Shown here: positions 9,092 to 18,811 of the stretch, in pieces
Layout: each line of letters begins with the position of its first letter
Numbering within the stretch: position 1 is the stretch's first letter
Assembly (NCBI GenBank): GCA_937995755.1
Contig: CALKJD010000113.1
Location: 1 to 64,000 of the forward strand
Direction of reading: 5' to 3'
DNA length: 64,000 nucleotides
Source: an uncultured Saprospiraceae bacterium
GTDB taxonomy: Bacteria > Bacteroidota > Bacteroidia > Chitinophagales > Saprospiraceae
Position numbers and translations under genes: made by a program
Notes under the pieces: model-generated
Databases searched by the model: none
What the model was told of the DNA's origin: nothing
What the model saw: the letters and a program-made list of their open reading frames with translations, nothing else

Positions 9092-10207
9092 TTACTTTGA
9101 GTAGTATTTAGCTACCACTTGCATTGCAGGTTTTCCCTGGATACTAAAATCAGTATTCCCTTCAGGGAGTTCATGGTAGATCCAATTCCACCCAAATCCA
9201 CCAGCCACCCATGATTCATTCCATAAGCCTCTAAAGAATGCTTCGTAAAGATTAGATTGGGCCTGATAGTTAGGTGTTTTTTTTAGTCCCTTATCATGAG
9301 TCCATGGCTCTAATCCAGCATACGCTATATTGCGATATCCATATTCAGTTATGATTACTTTTCGATTAGCTTTTTGACTTGCCTTTCTGATTTGTGATCT
9401 TATCTTTCTCCATGAATCAAAAACCTTATCTTTATTTGGCGTCAGATCTTCAGATATTGGATGATACGTGTTGGTGCCGATATAGTCTAACTCTTTCCAA
9501 AACGTAACTTTATGAAATTCATCCCAATTAGCCGAGTAAGTAAGTGGTCCATCATAGATTGCTCTTATTTGTTGAATTAGGGATTTCCAGTATTCTGGTC
9601 TACGTACTACAAACTCTCTGAGTTCAGTACCAATACAGAATAAATCAACATCAAAATTAGACGCTAGTCTAGCGTATTCCAGTATGTATTTTTGATAAGT
9701 TGATTCCCATATTTTCCAATCTTTTTCATTTCTTGGCACAAAGTCTCCTCTCCATTTTGCCCCATAAGTTTTATCGGTTAGTACTTTGTAATTTAGATTT
9801 ATATATGAAGCTAATTCATTGAAATATTCGTTTGGAGTGTTATTGGGAGCGAGTACTACTTGAGGCTTTAGCATTATTTTTTTTCTCGATTGTTTAGCGA
9901 GCTGTATAATTTCTTGTACACCTTGCTGAGTTTCACTCCAGTTATAATTTTCATTATCAGGTATGAGTAGTAATGTGCTTCGATCTAAAGTCGACTCTGG
10001 TATCACTGCAATCCAATTGGCATGTATTTCATCTACCGCATTGATCATAGAAATATCTAATGTCGGTTCATGAGGACCTATAAAACTGATTCCTTTTATT
10101 TTATTTTGAATTTTATTTTGACTGTTAAGTGTGGTATTGCAAATCAAAGATAAAGTGACTACGGTAAGAAGTATTAATGCCTGATTTTTAATGGATGTTG
10201 AAGCCAT
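9092..10207 (-). CDS. GH113-like exported glycoside hydrolase
   Basis: Exported TIM-barrel protein of 371 residues with an N-terminal signal sequence (about 1-30). The fold pattern resembles glycoside hydrolase family 113 (beta-mannanase-like): Glu195 in CIGTELREF fits the acid/base and Glu288 in IITEYGYRN the nucleophile, with YIGTNTYHP between them and a C-terminal GGFGWNWI segment. Many Bacteroidota members sit in envelope gene clusters and are not proven mannanases, so a role in trimming a cell-surface glycan is equally possible. Ten bases downstream of the Omp85-like gene, so probably co-transcribed with it. Confidence 0.75.
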   Translation of the reverse strand: MASTSIKNQALILLTVVTLSLICNTTLNSQNKIQNKIKGISFIGPHEPTLDISMINAVDEIHANWIAVIPESTLDRSTLLLIPDNENYNWSETQQGVQEIIQLAKQSRKKIMLKPQVVLAPNNTPNEYFNELASYINLNYKVLTDKTYGAKWRGDFVPRNEKDWKIWESTYQKYILEYARLASNFDVDLFCIGTELREFVVRRPEYWKSLIQQIRAIYDGPLTYSANWDEFHKVTFWKELDYIGTNTYHPISEDLTPNKDKVFDSWRKIRSQIRKASQKANRKVIITEYGYRNIAYAGLEPWTHDKGLKKTPNYQAQSNLYEAFFRGLWNESWVAGGFGWNWIYHELPEGNTDFSIQGKPAMQVVAKYYSK

Positions 10208-10217
10208 ATTTCGTTAT

Positions 10218-11495
10218 TTAGAAGTATTGACCTAAACCAATAACAAATCCTTTGTCTTGTCTATTATATACGTCGATACCATAATCCACTCTAAGTATAG
10301 CACCGAATACTTTTTGATAGATGATTCTAAAACCACCACCGACGAATTGACGGAAATTGTCTGAATTGTATAAGTCGTCGAATCCTCCTCCAGGGTTACG
10401 CCAAGTTCCTACATCAGTGAATCCAACTAATTGAGCGCCCCATTTATTTTTGTGCCATACAGTTCTACGGTATTCTATATTTAGCACTGCTTGAGCGGTA
10501 CCTCTATCTATTCGATTGCCAACACCTCTAAGGTTGGTATGACTATCGACCACAAATGGAGCAAAAGGAGAATCATTGTTAGAGGCTATACCTAATTTGA
10601 GCCTAATAGCCACGTTTGAAAGATTAGTGGGTCTGAAAAATAACTTACTCTCAGCTTGAACACTATTAAACCATGAGCGATCATCGGTAGTATATACATT
10701 TTGATAAGTTAGCTTCCATTCGTGGCCACTTAGATAGAAGAAATGATAATTAATATAGTTTTTATCATATTCTATTTTTGAGAGCAACTTGTTTTGGGTT
10801 AAAGTTTTTGGTCCAGGAATATTTTCATTGTCATCATATGCAGCTTTTTTATAGTTTTCTTGAAATGCAGTAATGCCTAATTCAATTTTACGATTAACCG
10901 AATAGTTATAAATGCCTGTAAAACCGATGCTGTTGATATTGTACTTGTAATCTACAGTGGCGTCACTAAAATAAAGAGGTTCTAAGGATCTCCATGAAGT
11001 TAGGCTTACGCTGTAGCCCAACTTGCTTTGTAGTAGCCTTGGTACTTTGTAGTATAGTTGGCCAGAATGGAGACCATTATTATTTTGGTAACTCGTTGCT
11101 ATTTGATGTCCCTTGCCTAGCCAGTTATTGTCTGTTAGTCCTAACTGATACCATAGATTTCCTTTTATTCCTCCAAAGTTTATTATCGGCAAGAATGTTC
11201 TAATTTCTTCAATATTATATGTGGTTACTATTTTACTATTAATAGTGTCTATCCGATATGTAGCCTGTCCAATACCAGGTATGTTTTTTATGATTTGCGT
11301 ATTCGCTTTGACGAGCTCTATATTAAATTCATTGAGCGTATCTAAGACAAGTTGATTAGTTATGAATGTGAGATTTGTTTTTCGTAATCCAGTAAATCTA
11401 ACATCGCCTTTACTTCTGAATTCATTAGTTTGAGCCATAGCACCAAAGCATAGGACTATAGATAATGAAAATGAACAGAGCGCTTTGATTAACAT
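10218..11495 (-). CDS. Omp85/BamA-like outer-membrane beta-barrel protein
   Basis: Outer-membrane protein of 425 residues. A signal peptide (1-21, ending AMAQ) precedes one POTRA-like domain (about 30-95, beginning DVRFTGLRKTN) and a 16-strand-type surface-antigen (D15) barrel whose last residues are VIGLGQYF with the terminal aromatic typical of BAM substrates. It is much shorter than BamA (five POTRAs) or TamA (three), so it belongs to the small accessory Omp85 class. It heads a pair with the GH113-like gene; substrate unknown. Confidence 0.8.
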   Translation of the reverse strand: MLIKALCSFSLSIVLCFGAMAQTNEFRSKGDVRFTGLRKTNLTFITNQLVLDTLNEFNIELVKANTQIIKNIPGIGQATYRIDTINSKIVTTYNIEEIRTFLPIINFGGIKGNLWYQLGLTDNNWLGKGHQIATSYQNNNGLHSGQLYYKVPRLLQSKLGYSVSLTSWRSLEPLYFSDATVDYKYNINSIGFTGIYNYSVNRKIELGITAFQENYKKAAYDDNENIPGPKTLTQNKLLSKIEYDKNYINYHFFYLSGHEWKLTYQNVYTTDDRSWFNSVQAESKLFFRPTNLSNVAIRLKLGIASNNDSPFAPFVVDSHTNLRGVGNRIDRGTAQAVLNIEYRRTVWHKNKWGAQLVGFTDVGTWRNPGGGFDDLYNSDNFRQFVGGGFRIIYQKVFGAILRVDYGIDVYNRQDKGFVIGLGQYF

Positions 11496-11563
11496 ATTTT
11501 CTTAAGAATGAATTAGAGCAGAATTTGTTACCTAATAGACTTAGTGCTATGAATGTTTTTATG

Positions 11564-13147
11564 TTAAAGGTTAAAACGTAGGCCTAAGTTGTAGGTCGCG
11601 GCTTGCCCATTATTGTCTTTTAAAAATTTAGTAGTGAAGTCTGAATATAGTAGCTCAATTTCAAATTTGGGGTTAAATTGATATTTTCCTCCAATACCAC
11701 CTTGGTAAAAGTAATCATTTACTGATAGCCCAGATTCGCCATTTTCATTTTCTAATGACCATGAAGGTGAATAGCCAGAAAGCGCATACAACGTTATTTT
11801 GGGTGTAGGGAAGTAGCTTAAGATAAGTGTGATGGGAGTACTAGTCTTGTTGTCAAAATAAATTCCTTCATTGGGTTTGTCACTTCCTATATCTTCCCAG
11901 ATAAAATCTAATTCAGTAAAAAGAGAGAAATTATCTCCAAGTGGAAAGTCATTGAAAAATTGCGTGTTCCATACAGCACCATTCCAATCAATAAATGGTT
12001 TTTCATTAATACCTTTAAGTTCATCACCAATAGCAAATGTGTATGAACTTTGAATAGAGAAGTTCTCCCATTGAGGTATAGCTGCCCATCTGATCATAGG
12101 ACCCAAAGCAGTAATGCCTGATCGCGAAGTACCGATCTCGTCTGAACCAAATACGCCAAATGGAGATGAAGGAAGTAAGTGGTTTCGGACTTTTCTCCAT
12201 CTTGTATTAAGACCTATGTTTAATCTACTATTCAATCCGTATAATGCGGTGATGGTAGTAGTAAAAAATGATGATCGATCTGTTAAGTTACCATCTATTC
12301 CAGTTTTTTGAGTATATAGATTATTGAATATTTTTACTTCGTATGACCCAACAGGAATAGTAGAAGATACTACATATCTGCTTTCATTGTTTCCTATAGC
12401 TGTCTGATTACTTTCTGAAGAGTTAGAATTATTTCTCTGAACTATATCATTTAGCGACCAGTCATATGCGTAGTAGCTTAGTTTATTTTTAATAGGTGTA
12501 TTGGTATAGCTGTTTATAAAGGCTCTTACTTTTTCTTTGCTTCCTCCAAAATCATTGATATACCATTTGAATATTTGTGATAGCTCGGTTTTGTTATTGT
12601 CAGGTCTAACGAATTTAGGATCGTTTAATGCTAATCTAGTTTGCTGAGTTAGTTGTTCCTCTAGTTTTACCGGTGCGTACGCAAAGTCAGTTATGGGTGG
12701 GCAACCCAATGCTCCACAAACTAGCACAAAGTGTAGCCTCGGATCAGCATACGGCTCTAATAGATAATCCTTTTCTAATGAATTAAGAGTAGAGAATTTT
12801 CCAGCTACTTTGATCTTCTTTTTGTCAAAAAAGCCAGGAATGTCTTGTACAGACTTAATTGGATATTCTGTTAAAGCCATGTTGATGACATGGAAATTAT
12901 AGGCATTAATATAGAATGCTTTTTTTACTTCGTCGCTGCTATTCGAAAGGTCTGTTTTTTCGATGGCTATGATCAGAGGCATAATATCTCCAGTAGATTG
13001 CAACGCATTATAATTTACCCTTCCTTCAGTTACATATTGTTTGAAAAACATGTCGGCATCTTTGAAAAATTTTTTGTCTGCATTTTGACCAAAAGCAGTG
13101 GCGGATAGAATCAGAAAGAATAAGGATGTTATAGTAGTTTGATACAT
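11564..13147 (-). CDS. DUF547 domain fused to an outer-membrane beta-barrel domain
   Basis: Exported protein of 527 residues with two parts. After a signal peptide (1-20, ending AFGQ), residues about 35-235 form a DUF547 domain: KAFYINAYNF, and the LHFVLVCGALGCPP motif with conserved His and Cys. Residues about 255-527 are beta-rich with alternating aromatic strands, resembling an outer-membrane barrel, and end in NLGLRFNL. DUF547 proteins are usually free periplasmic or lipoproteins; one tethered to a barrel is unusual. No stop or frameshift separates the halves. It precedes the Omp85-like gene by 68 bases on the same strand. Confidence 0.75.
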   Translation of the reverse strand: MYQTTITSLFFLILSATAFGQNADKKFFKDADMFFKQYVTEGRVNYNALQSTGDIMPLIIAIEKTDLSNSSDEVKKAFYINAYNFHVINMALTEYPIKSVQDIPGFFDKKKIKVAGKFSTLNSLEKDYLLEPYADPRLHFVLVCGALGCPPITDFAYAPVKLEEQLTQQTRLALNDPKFVRPDNNKTELSQIFKWYINDFGGSKEKVRAFINSYTNTPIKNKLSYYAYDWSLNDIVQRNNSNSSESNQTAIGNNESRYVVSSTIPVGSYEVKIFNNLYTQKTGIDGNLTDRSSFFTTTITALYGLNSRLNIGLNTRWRKVRNHLLPSSPFGVFGSDEIGTSRSGITALGPMIRWAAIPQWENFSIQSSYTFAIGDELKGINEKPFIDWNGAVWNTQFFNDFPLGDNFSLFTELDFIWEDIGSDKPNEGIYFDNKTSTPITLILSYFPTPKITLYALSGYSPSWSLENENGESGLSVNDYFYQGGIGGKYQFNPKFEIELLYSDFTTKFLKDNNGQAATYNLGLRFNL

Positions 13148-13362
13148 TTTAGTGATGCTTATGTTGAATACTGGCGAATCTGTCAGTAAGTTAGATTATA
13201 TGTTTAACCCTTATACGACAGTAAAGTTATTAAGGTTGTCTATGATATATAATAAATCTGTGCAGTATAGAGTGTATCAGACAAAGTTAGACGATTACTC
13301 CATGAGTATTGTCGGACTTTTTATGTAATACTATTGTAGAGAGAAAACCTAAGCGACTTAAT

Positions 13363-14883
13363 CTATAATACACTTTTAGGTACCAATCTTCTAGTCATTG
13401 CTTGTACTCGTTTGATTTTACCGGCCATATGATCTGGATTGAAGTCTTTGGTCACTTTCCATGCATTTTGTGGCTGTAATTCGAGCTTCATGATCGAAAG
13501 CATTTCTTTTGATATCTCAGGAGAGTGCATTACAGTAACACATTCTGTATTAAGGTGAGCAGATCTAGGATCTAAGTTGAAGGTACCCACTACGGCAATC
13601 TTTTGGTCTACTACCATGGATTTTGCATGCAATCCAAAAATTGGTTGAAAGTCCATCTTACGCTGTAAATCACTATCCATGATGCTTTTTCTAATCTCTG
13701 CATCTGGTTTGTACTCATAGATCTTTACTCCAGCAGCGAGTAAAGCTTTACGTCCACGTTGATATCCTGAGAAGGCTTCGAGGTTGTCCGTAGAAGCTAG
13801 ACTATTGGTAAGTATGTGTACCTCGACTCCGCGATTTACAGCTGCAGTGAATAAGTCGGTTCCGATATCTGTAGTGACCAGGTAAGGGGATTGTATGTAT
13901 ATTTCTTCTTCAGCTTGATTTACAAGATTGATCAATGCAGTAGTAGAAATACCACCACCTCCGAGTCCTTCTGTACCATCGTTTTTGCCTGGATCATCAG
14001 AATGAAAATTCACCTCGTCTACGTAATGAAAATAATCTGAACTTGTGATATCATTCATAATCTGAGGAATTCTTGCTCTGACAGATGGCCAGAAGTTTAT
14101 ACTATCCGCAGTATATTCATGAATCCAATTATAGAGGCCTATAGGTGAGTAGTCTTCATTGCTGAATTCTACGAGATCAGAGATACTTACGCTGAGTTCA
14201 CTTGACCAATATCTATCAAATTCTGATTGTACTTCTTGAGCTTCACCGCCTATCAGTAAGACATCTCTATCTCGAAAATTGTATTCATGATCAAAGTCAT
14301 AATACTCATCTGCCATATTCCGTCCACCTGAAATGGCCATCTTGCCATCAACTATAAATGTTTTATGATGCATTCGTTGATTCATTCCCCTAAAGTCGGT
14401 AAGACCATTATATACCTTCTTTACCAGATTACTACCGAGTGTGATATTAGGATTGTAGATCTTGATCTCTATATTTTCATGTTGATCTAGGGCTAGTATA
14501 TAGTCTGGGTTTCCCTCTTGTAACAGATCATCTACAATAACTCTTACCTTGATTCCATCACATGCAGCCCTTAGCATATAGTCGCAAGAGATTATTCCTA
14601 TTTTATCCTCGCTAAAGATGAAATATTGAATGTCCATAGATTTCTGGGCATGATTACACATCCATGCTCTTGAAGTGATCGCTTCCATTCCTTCTTCTAG
14701 TACATAGATTCCAGTTTGATTTGGCTTGATATGTTGATCTAGATTATTTGAAGTATCGATAGTTGTTATACTGCGATCTACGTCTGTGCAATAGGCATCC
14801 GTAGAGATTGTTTTGGTCTTTGACTCCGAACAACTTTGGGTCAATACTAAACATAGAAATAAGTATATTAGCTTTTCACTCAT
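13363..14883 (-). CDS. Phospholipase D / cardiolipin-synthase-like lipoprotein
   Basis: Predicted lipoprotein of 506 residues (signal with lipobox, LTQSCSES, Cys18) with two phospholipase D catalytic HxKxxxxD motifs: His172/Lys174/Asp179 (HHKTFIVD) and His419/Lys421/Asp426 (HAKSMVVD), the hallmark of PLD and ClsA/B-type phosphatidyltransferases. Enzymes of this class hydrolyse or transfer phosphatidyl groups. Unlike inner-membrane ClsA it has no N-terminal transmembrane hairpin, and the lipid anchor places it in the periplasm; it resembles ClsC/YmdC-like exported members. Whether it makes cardiolipin is not decidable here. Confidence 0.85.
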   Translation of the reverse strand: MSEKLIYLFLCLVLTQSCSESKTKTISTDAYCTDVDRSITTIDTSNNLDQHIKPNQTGIYVLEEGMEAITSRAWMCNHAQKSMDIQYFIFSEDKIGIISCDYMLRAACDGIKVRVIVDDLLQEGNPDYILALDQHENIEIKIYNPNITLGSNLVKKVYNGLTDFRGMNQRMHHKTFIVDGKMAISGGRNMADEYYDFDHEYNFRDRDVLLIGGEAQEVQSEFDRYWSSELSVSISDLVEFSNEDYSPIGLYNWIHEYTADSINFWPSVRARIPQIMNDITSSDYFHYVDEVNFHSDDPGKNDGTEGLGGGGISTTALINLVNQAEEEIYIQSPYLVTTDIGTDLFTAAVNRGVEVHILTNSLASTDNLEAFSGYQRGRKALLAAGVKIYEYKPDAEIRKSIMDSDLQRKMDFQPIFGLHAKSMVVDQKIAVVGTFNLDPRSAHLNTECVTVMHSPEISKEMLSIMKLELQPQNAWKVTKDFNPDHMAGKIKRVQAMTRRLVPKSVL

Positions 14884-14960
14884 AATAGCAATGAAGATAA
14901 ATATTATTTTATTTGTTTAAACATTACTATTTGAAATGGATTGTAGATTTGTTGAGTTCG

Positions 14961-16796
14961 CTATTTTAAATCGAATACACTTACCGATTTCGCATCTAGA
15001 TGCAGTGTACTCTCGAGATTGACTTGTGCTCCACTCAATACATTTTTCGCCATGTTAAACGGTTCTATCATTTCATTAAATCTTTCCAGATTCAGAACCC
15101 GTTTTTCTCCTTTATTGATAGCTATCATTATAGTTTGATCTTCATTATATCGAAAGTATACATAGCAGTTGTGTTCTGGTCTATAGTGCATGAGTTTACC
15201 ATTATGAATTGCACTTGCGGTCTTTCTCCAATGCAGGAGGTGTTTTATATACTGCTGTGCATCTATTTGTAGTGGTGTTAATCCTGATCTACTTATAGCA
15301 TTAATAGTATCTCCTTGCCATCCACCAGGAAAATCGCTTCTTACCGCTCCATCATCGCGATGCGCTGGACTATCTGCTAGCACTTCAGTACCATAATATA
15401 ATTGAGGGATACCTCTGTTCGTCATTACATGAGTAATAGCCATTTTCCAAATATCGTAATCATGGTTGAGTAATGCCCATATCCGAGCCATGTCGTGATT
15501 GTCTGGAAACGTAACAAGATTCATGGGGTCAGGATAAAGGAAATCCAAAGCCATCATTTCGTATAGAACTTTCAGACCGGTACCCCAGGATTCTTCGTCG
15601 TTAAGCGCTTTGATCATAGCCATATTGACAGGGAAATCCATTACACTTTTGAGATCGGATGTATAACCATTGGAGTTGTTTTTTTCTGCTTGCCAATAGC
15701 TGACTATTACTGGGCTTTCATTCCACTCTTCACCCACTATATTCAGTGTAGGATATTCTTTCATCATAGCTTTGGTCCAGTCTGCCATGAATTGCTCGTC
15801 TGGATAAGGGTAGGTGTCCATGCGGATACCTGATAAAGCGAGGTATTCTACCCACCAAATGCTATTTTGGATTAAATATCTTGCCATCTGCGGATTGCGC
15901 TGATTGAGGTCAGGCATAGTAGGCACAAACCAACCGTCCGTAAATCTCTTTTTGTCATAAGAAGAAGCATATGGATCTTGCATTATTGTTTTCTGATGAT
16001 TGGTCTCGGTATATTCTGGCCATTGATTATACCAATCTTTAAAAGGAAGGTCATCCGCCCACCAATGATATGATCCGCAATGGTTAACGATCATATCCAT
16101 AATGAGTTTTAGCCCTTTTTTTCTAGCATGATCTGCAAGTTGACGATACTCGATATTACTTCCAAATCGAGGATCTACCTTATAGAAGTCGGTAGTGGAG
16201 TAGCCGTGATAAGAATAGATTTTCATATCATTTTCGAGCAGTGGATTAAGCCATATCGCGGTAAATCCCATATCAGCTATGTAATCGAGGCTGTTATTTA
16301 TTCCTGCTATATCGCCACCATGCCTTCCACCTTTATTATTTCGGTCAGCGGTTTCCCTCATACCTTCCATATTATCATTGGTAGGATCACCATTGGCAAA
16401 TCTATCAGGGGTGATGAGGTAAATTGCATCTGACGCTGTAAAACCATCTATTGGAGTAGAATCATTGTCTAGGATAGGGTAGTCGTGCGTAATCGTGTTA
16501 GTACCATTGCTAAGTGATAGGGGAAGATTAGTAGCGTTGATATTTTTGTCCAACGTAATGTCAATAAAAAGATAATTTGGACTATCTGCTTTTACGATTT
16601 GATCTACGCTAACAGCTGGATGATTGATACTTACTTGATCGTAGTCAGCTATAGCATCTCCATGAATCATTATCTGAATCGAGTGATGTTGCATGCCTGT
16701 CCACCAATTTGGAGGCTCAATGTGTGAAATCGACTGACCTGATATTTCTGAATAATATGTCATAGCCAATAAGCAAGCAAATAATCTGAAAAGCAT
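14961..16796 (-). CDS. GH13 cyclomaltodextrinase/neopullulanase-like enzyme
   Basis: Exported alpha-glucan hydrolase of 611 residues. A signal peptide (1-20) is followed by an N-terminal immunoglobulin-like domain of the cyclomaltodextrinase type (ISHIEPPNWWTGMQ, about 24-110), the GH13 barrel and a C-terminal beta domain (about 530-611). The catalytic residues are visible: Asp327 in GIRMDTYPYP, Glu356 in VGEEWN and Asp435 in DNHDMAR, with the DMIVNHCG region before them. The architecture matches periplasmic neopullulanases such as SusA, which cleave maltooligosaccharides and cyclodextrins. No SusC/SusD pair is in the window, so it appears as a lone enzyme. Confidence 0.9.
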   Translation of the reverse strand: MLFRLFACLLAMTYYSEISGQSISHIEPPNWWTGMQHHSIQIMIHGDAIADYDQVSINHPAVSVDQIVKADSPNYLFIDITLDKNINATNLPLSLSNGTNTITHDYPILDNDSTPIDGFTASDAIYLITPDRFANGDPTNDNMEGMRETADRNNKGGRHGGDIAGINNSLDYIADMGFTAIWLNPLLENDMKIYSYHGYSTTDFYKVDPRFGSNIEYRQLADHARKKGLKLIMDMIVNHCGSYHWWADDLPFKDWYNQWPEYTETNHQKTIMQDPYASSYDKKRFTDGWFVPTMPDLNQRNPQMARYLIQNSIWWVEYLALSGIRMDTYPYPDEQFMADWTKAMMKEYPTLNIVGEEWNESPVIVSYWQAEKNNSNGYTSDLKSVMDFPVNMAMIKALNDEESWGTGLKVLYEMMALDFLYPDPMNLVTFPDNHDMARIWALLNHDYDIWKMAITHVMTNRGIPQLYYGTEVLADSPAHRDDGAVRSDFPGGWQGDTINAISRSGLTPLQIDAQQYIKHLLHWRKTASAIHNGKLMHYRPEHNCYVYFRYNEDQTIMIAINKGEKRVLNLERFNEMIEPFNMAKNVLSGAQVNLESTLHLDAKSVSVFDLK

Positions 16797-17085
16797 AGAT
16801 ATATATATTAGTAAGGGATAGATGAATGCTTAAATATGGCGATATTGTAATAAAGGAGGAAGAAAAAAAACTATAAATACGCGTACAGTTAAAATGCAAT
16901 CGATAGCATTTCGAAATCAACGGAAGTATTAAAGTTAATTGCTTAGTAATCCATTGATTAAATCCAAGTGATAGAATCTATTAATGGTAATATTGGTATA
17001 ATTTAAATGGTATAGATGATGCAATGTCATTGCGTAGCGCGGGTTCAATGATTATGTGTTTATGAGGTTTTTGATGACCATCAAT

Positions 17086-17472
17086 CTATACCACTTCAAA
17101 CCAAAGTTTTTCTGCATTACCTGGTTCTCCATGGTAGTTGAAAGTGATTTCTTCGCCAGCAGGTATATCCTTTATAGCAAATATATTGATCGTTTCATAC
17201 TCCATATCAATTAAGAAATCGCAATTAGAATCTACTGCGTGATTATATATAGAGCCATGTCCAAGAGCGATGGCACATTGGTCCATATCTTCGCCCCAAA
17301 GGAAGTAATAGTCATGTATCCTAGTCTTATGAATTATAGGAAGTTCCGCTGCAGGTATGATAATCGTATTGCAAACCTCAACAGTGTCGCCTGCTGATAT
17401 ATCTCTTTGGCAATATACGGCACGACCTTTTTCGTCAGAAGTAAGTATGTAGAGTCCGGGTATTTGAAGCAT
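17086..17472 (-). CDS. SET-domain protein
   Basis: Small (128-residue) cytoplasmic protein made almost entirely of a SET domain: an N-terminal GRAVYCQRDI strand, the pseudoknot motif GSIYNHAVDSNC (Asn-His-xxx-x-Asn type) and a C-terminal GEEITFNYH with the catalytic-type Tyr. SET proteins transfer methyl groups from SAM to lysine side chains; bacterial members are scattered and mostly unstudied. I place the start at the ATG at 17472, in front of the conserved LQIPGLYIL; an upstream ATG at 17532 would add 20 basic residues without SET similarity. The post-SET cysteines of eukaryotic enzymes are absent. Confidence 0.8.
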   Translation of the reverse strand: MLQIPGLYILTSDEKGRAVYCQRDISAGDTVEVCNTIIIPAAELPIIHKTRIHDYYFLWGEDMDQCAIALGHGSIYNHAVDSNCDFLIDMEYETINIFAIKDIPAGEEITFNYHGEPGNAEKLWFEVV

Positions 17473-17578
17473 GATTATAAATGAATGTTTTATCTTTTTG
17501 TGGCAATGGTACTTATGGTAATATTGAATCAATGAAATTACAAAATAAGAACATTTTACTAAATGTATACGCCTTGAT

Positions 17579-18484
17579 CTACGACTTGATTTTCTCTTTC
17601 TTCTTTATTAAATATACGCCGCCTAGTATAAGCATCATTCCAATTAGATCAGTCATCAAAAATATCTCTCCATCAAATATTCCCCATAAGATAGCTACTA
17701 GAGGCATGATGAATGCGACTGTACTTCCGAATACTGCATCTGTTACTTGCACTAAATAGTAAAAAAGTACGGAAGCCATAACTGTACCTGCTAAAGCTAG
17801 AAATACTATAGCGGCAAATGATTGATAGCCATGCTCGTGTGTGGTTATATTTGCTAGTACATCTGTGGTAGCTAAGTAAGCTATGGCAGGTGGTCCTATC
17901 ATACAAAATGATACTGCTGATATGACGATGGACCTGATCCCTTGAAGATTGTGCTGAACTATGTTAGAACTGAATCCATAACAAAAGGTGCCAAGCACAA
18001 CGAACAACCCATACCACTGATTACTAGCTGTATCACTACTGTTGCCGCCTAAGATAAAGAGCATAGCGGCTCCTAGAAATCCTAATGTCACGCCCTGGAC
18101 TTTGTTGAGGTTAAATGGATTTTTGTAGACTAAGAAGCTAACAATTAAGGTAAATATGGGCGTAAGAGAATTTAGCACACCGCTCATCGTTGAGCTAATC
18201 TCTGTCTGCGCTATGGCGTACATAAATGCAGGGATTCCACTCCCTGTTAATCCTACGAGTAAAAAGAATTTCCATTTGCTCCAATTTACACTTTTAAGAT
18301 GCCAAATGAGAAATGGTGTAAATGCCAATGCAGATATAGAAATGCGCATACAAGCTACTTCTACAGGATCAAAGGCGATTAATGCTTTTTTGATTAGTAT
18401 GAACGAACTGCCCCATACCAAGCTAAGGAATATGAGTATGGTATAAGCCATTAATGGAGATGCTTTCTGTGGGCTGTGTAGCAT
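17579..18484 (-). CDS. EamA-family (DMT) transporter
   Basis: Integral membrane protein of 301 residues with about ten hydrophobic helices in two EamA repeats (1-140 and 150-295). The first repeat carries the WGSSFILIK pattern after helix 1 typical of drug/metabolite exporters; the second contains the matching PLVAILWGIFDGE motif. The protein ends in a short Lys-rich tail. Such carriers export amino acids, purines or other metabolites; no substrate can be assigned. It lies about 100 bases upstream of the SET gene on the same strand. Confidence 0.88.
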   Translation of the reverse strand: MLHSPQKASPLMAYTILIFLSLVWGSSFILIKKALIAFDPVEVACMRISISALAFTPFLIWHLKSVNWSKWKFFLLVGLTGSGIPAFMYAIAQTEISSTMSGVLNSLTPIFTLIVSFLVYKNPFNLNKVQGVTLGFLGAAMLFILGGNSSDTASNQWYGLFVVLGTFCYGFSSNIVQHNLQGIRSIVISAVSFCMIGPPAIAYLATTDVLANITTHEHGYQSFAAIVFLALAGTVMASVLFYYLVQVTDAVFGSTVAFIMPLVAILWGIFDGEIFLMTDLIGMMLILGGVYLIKKKEKIKS

Positions 18485-18811
18485 TAGTGTTTACTTGGGG
18501 ATTTTGAGAATTGAATTTTGCTCTTGGTATACGCTAGAAATTTCGAAGTGCAAGTTCGCTATAATACTAGACTTTTAAATTGAATAGGGTTCTTATTTAC
18601 ATCTATTAACGGATTATGTAGTGTATCGGCTGTCTTGTCAATTGACACTTGCACTTATTCTTTACACGCTAACTTGGAAAGTGTGTATAACTTCTGCAAA
18701 TTTGTGGAGTTCTATATTACCTATACGTGAAGGGACTGTCAATAATTAGTACTTTCGCATTTTGAATCTAAAGCCAAATTTGGCACCAAACAACAATAAT
18801 TAAATTACATC
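18485..18811. other. Divergent intergenic region before prs
   Basis: 327 bases between the divergent EamA and prs genes. A TACTTTCG sequence at 18750-18757 fits the Bacteroidota -7 box (TAnnTTTG) with one mismatch, and a perfect 12-bp palindrome follows at 18773-18784. No tRNA or small ORF is convincing. Confidence 0.4.
18773..18784. promoter_or_regulatory. 12-bp perfect palindrome in prs leader
   Basis: GCCAAATTTGGC lies 27 bases before the prs start codon and about 16 bases after a TACTTTCG -7-like box, so it would sit in the 5' leader or at the start site. It could be an operator or a short leader hairpin; this is inferred from position only. Confidence 0.3.

Noticed and set aside
16797-17085. 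Insertion sequence or attachment site in the gap between GH13 and SET genes
   Set aside because: No terminal inverted repeats, target duplication or transposase fragment is visible.
17000-17092. Possible tRNA or terminator from GGTATAGAT/ATCTATACC arms and a GGGTTCAA segment
   Set aside because: No acceptor stem plus anticodon-loop arrangement can be drawn, and the right arm lies inside the SET gene's stop region; treated as chance pairing.
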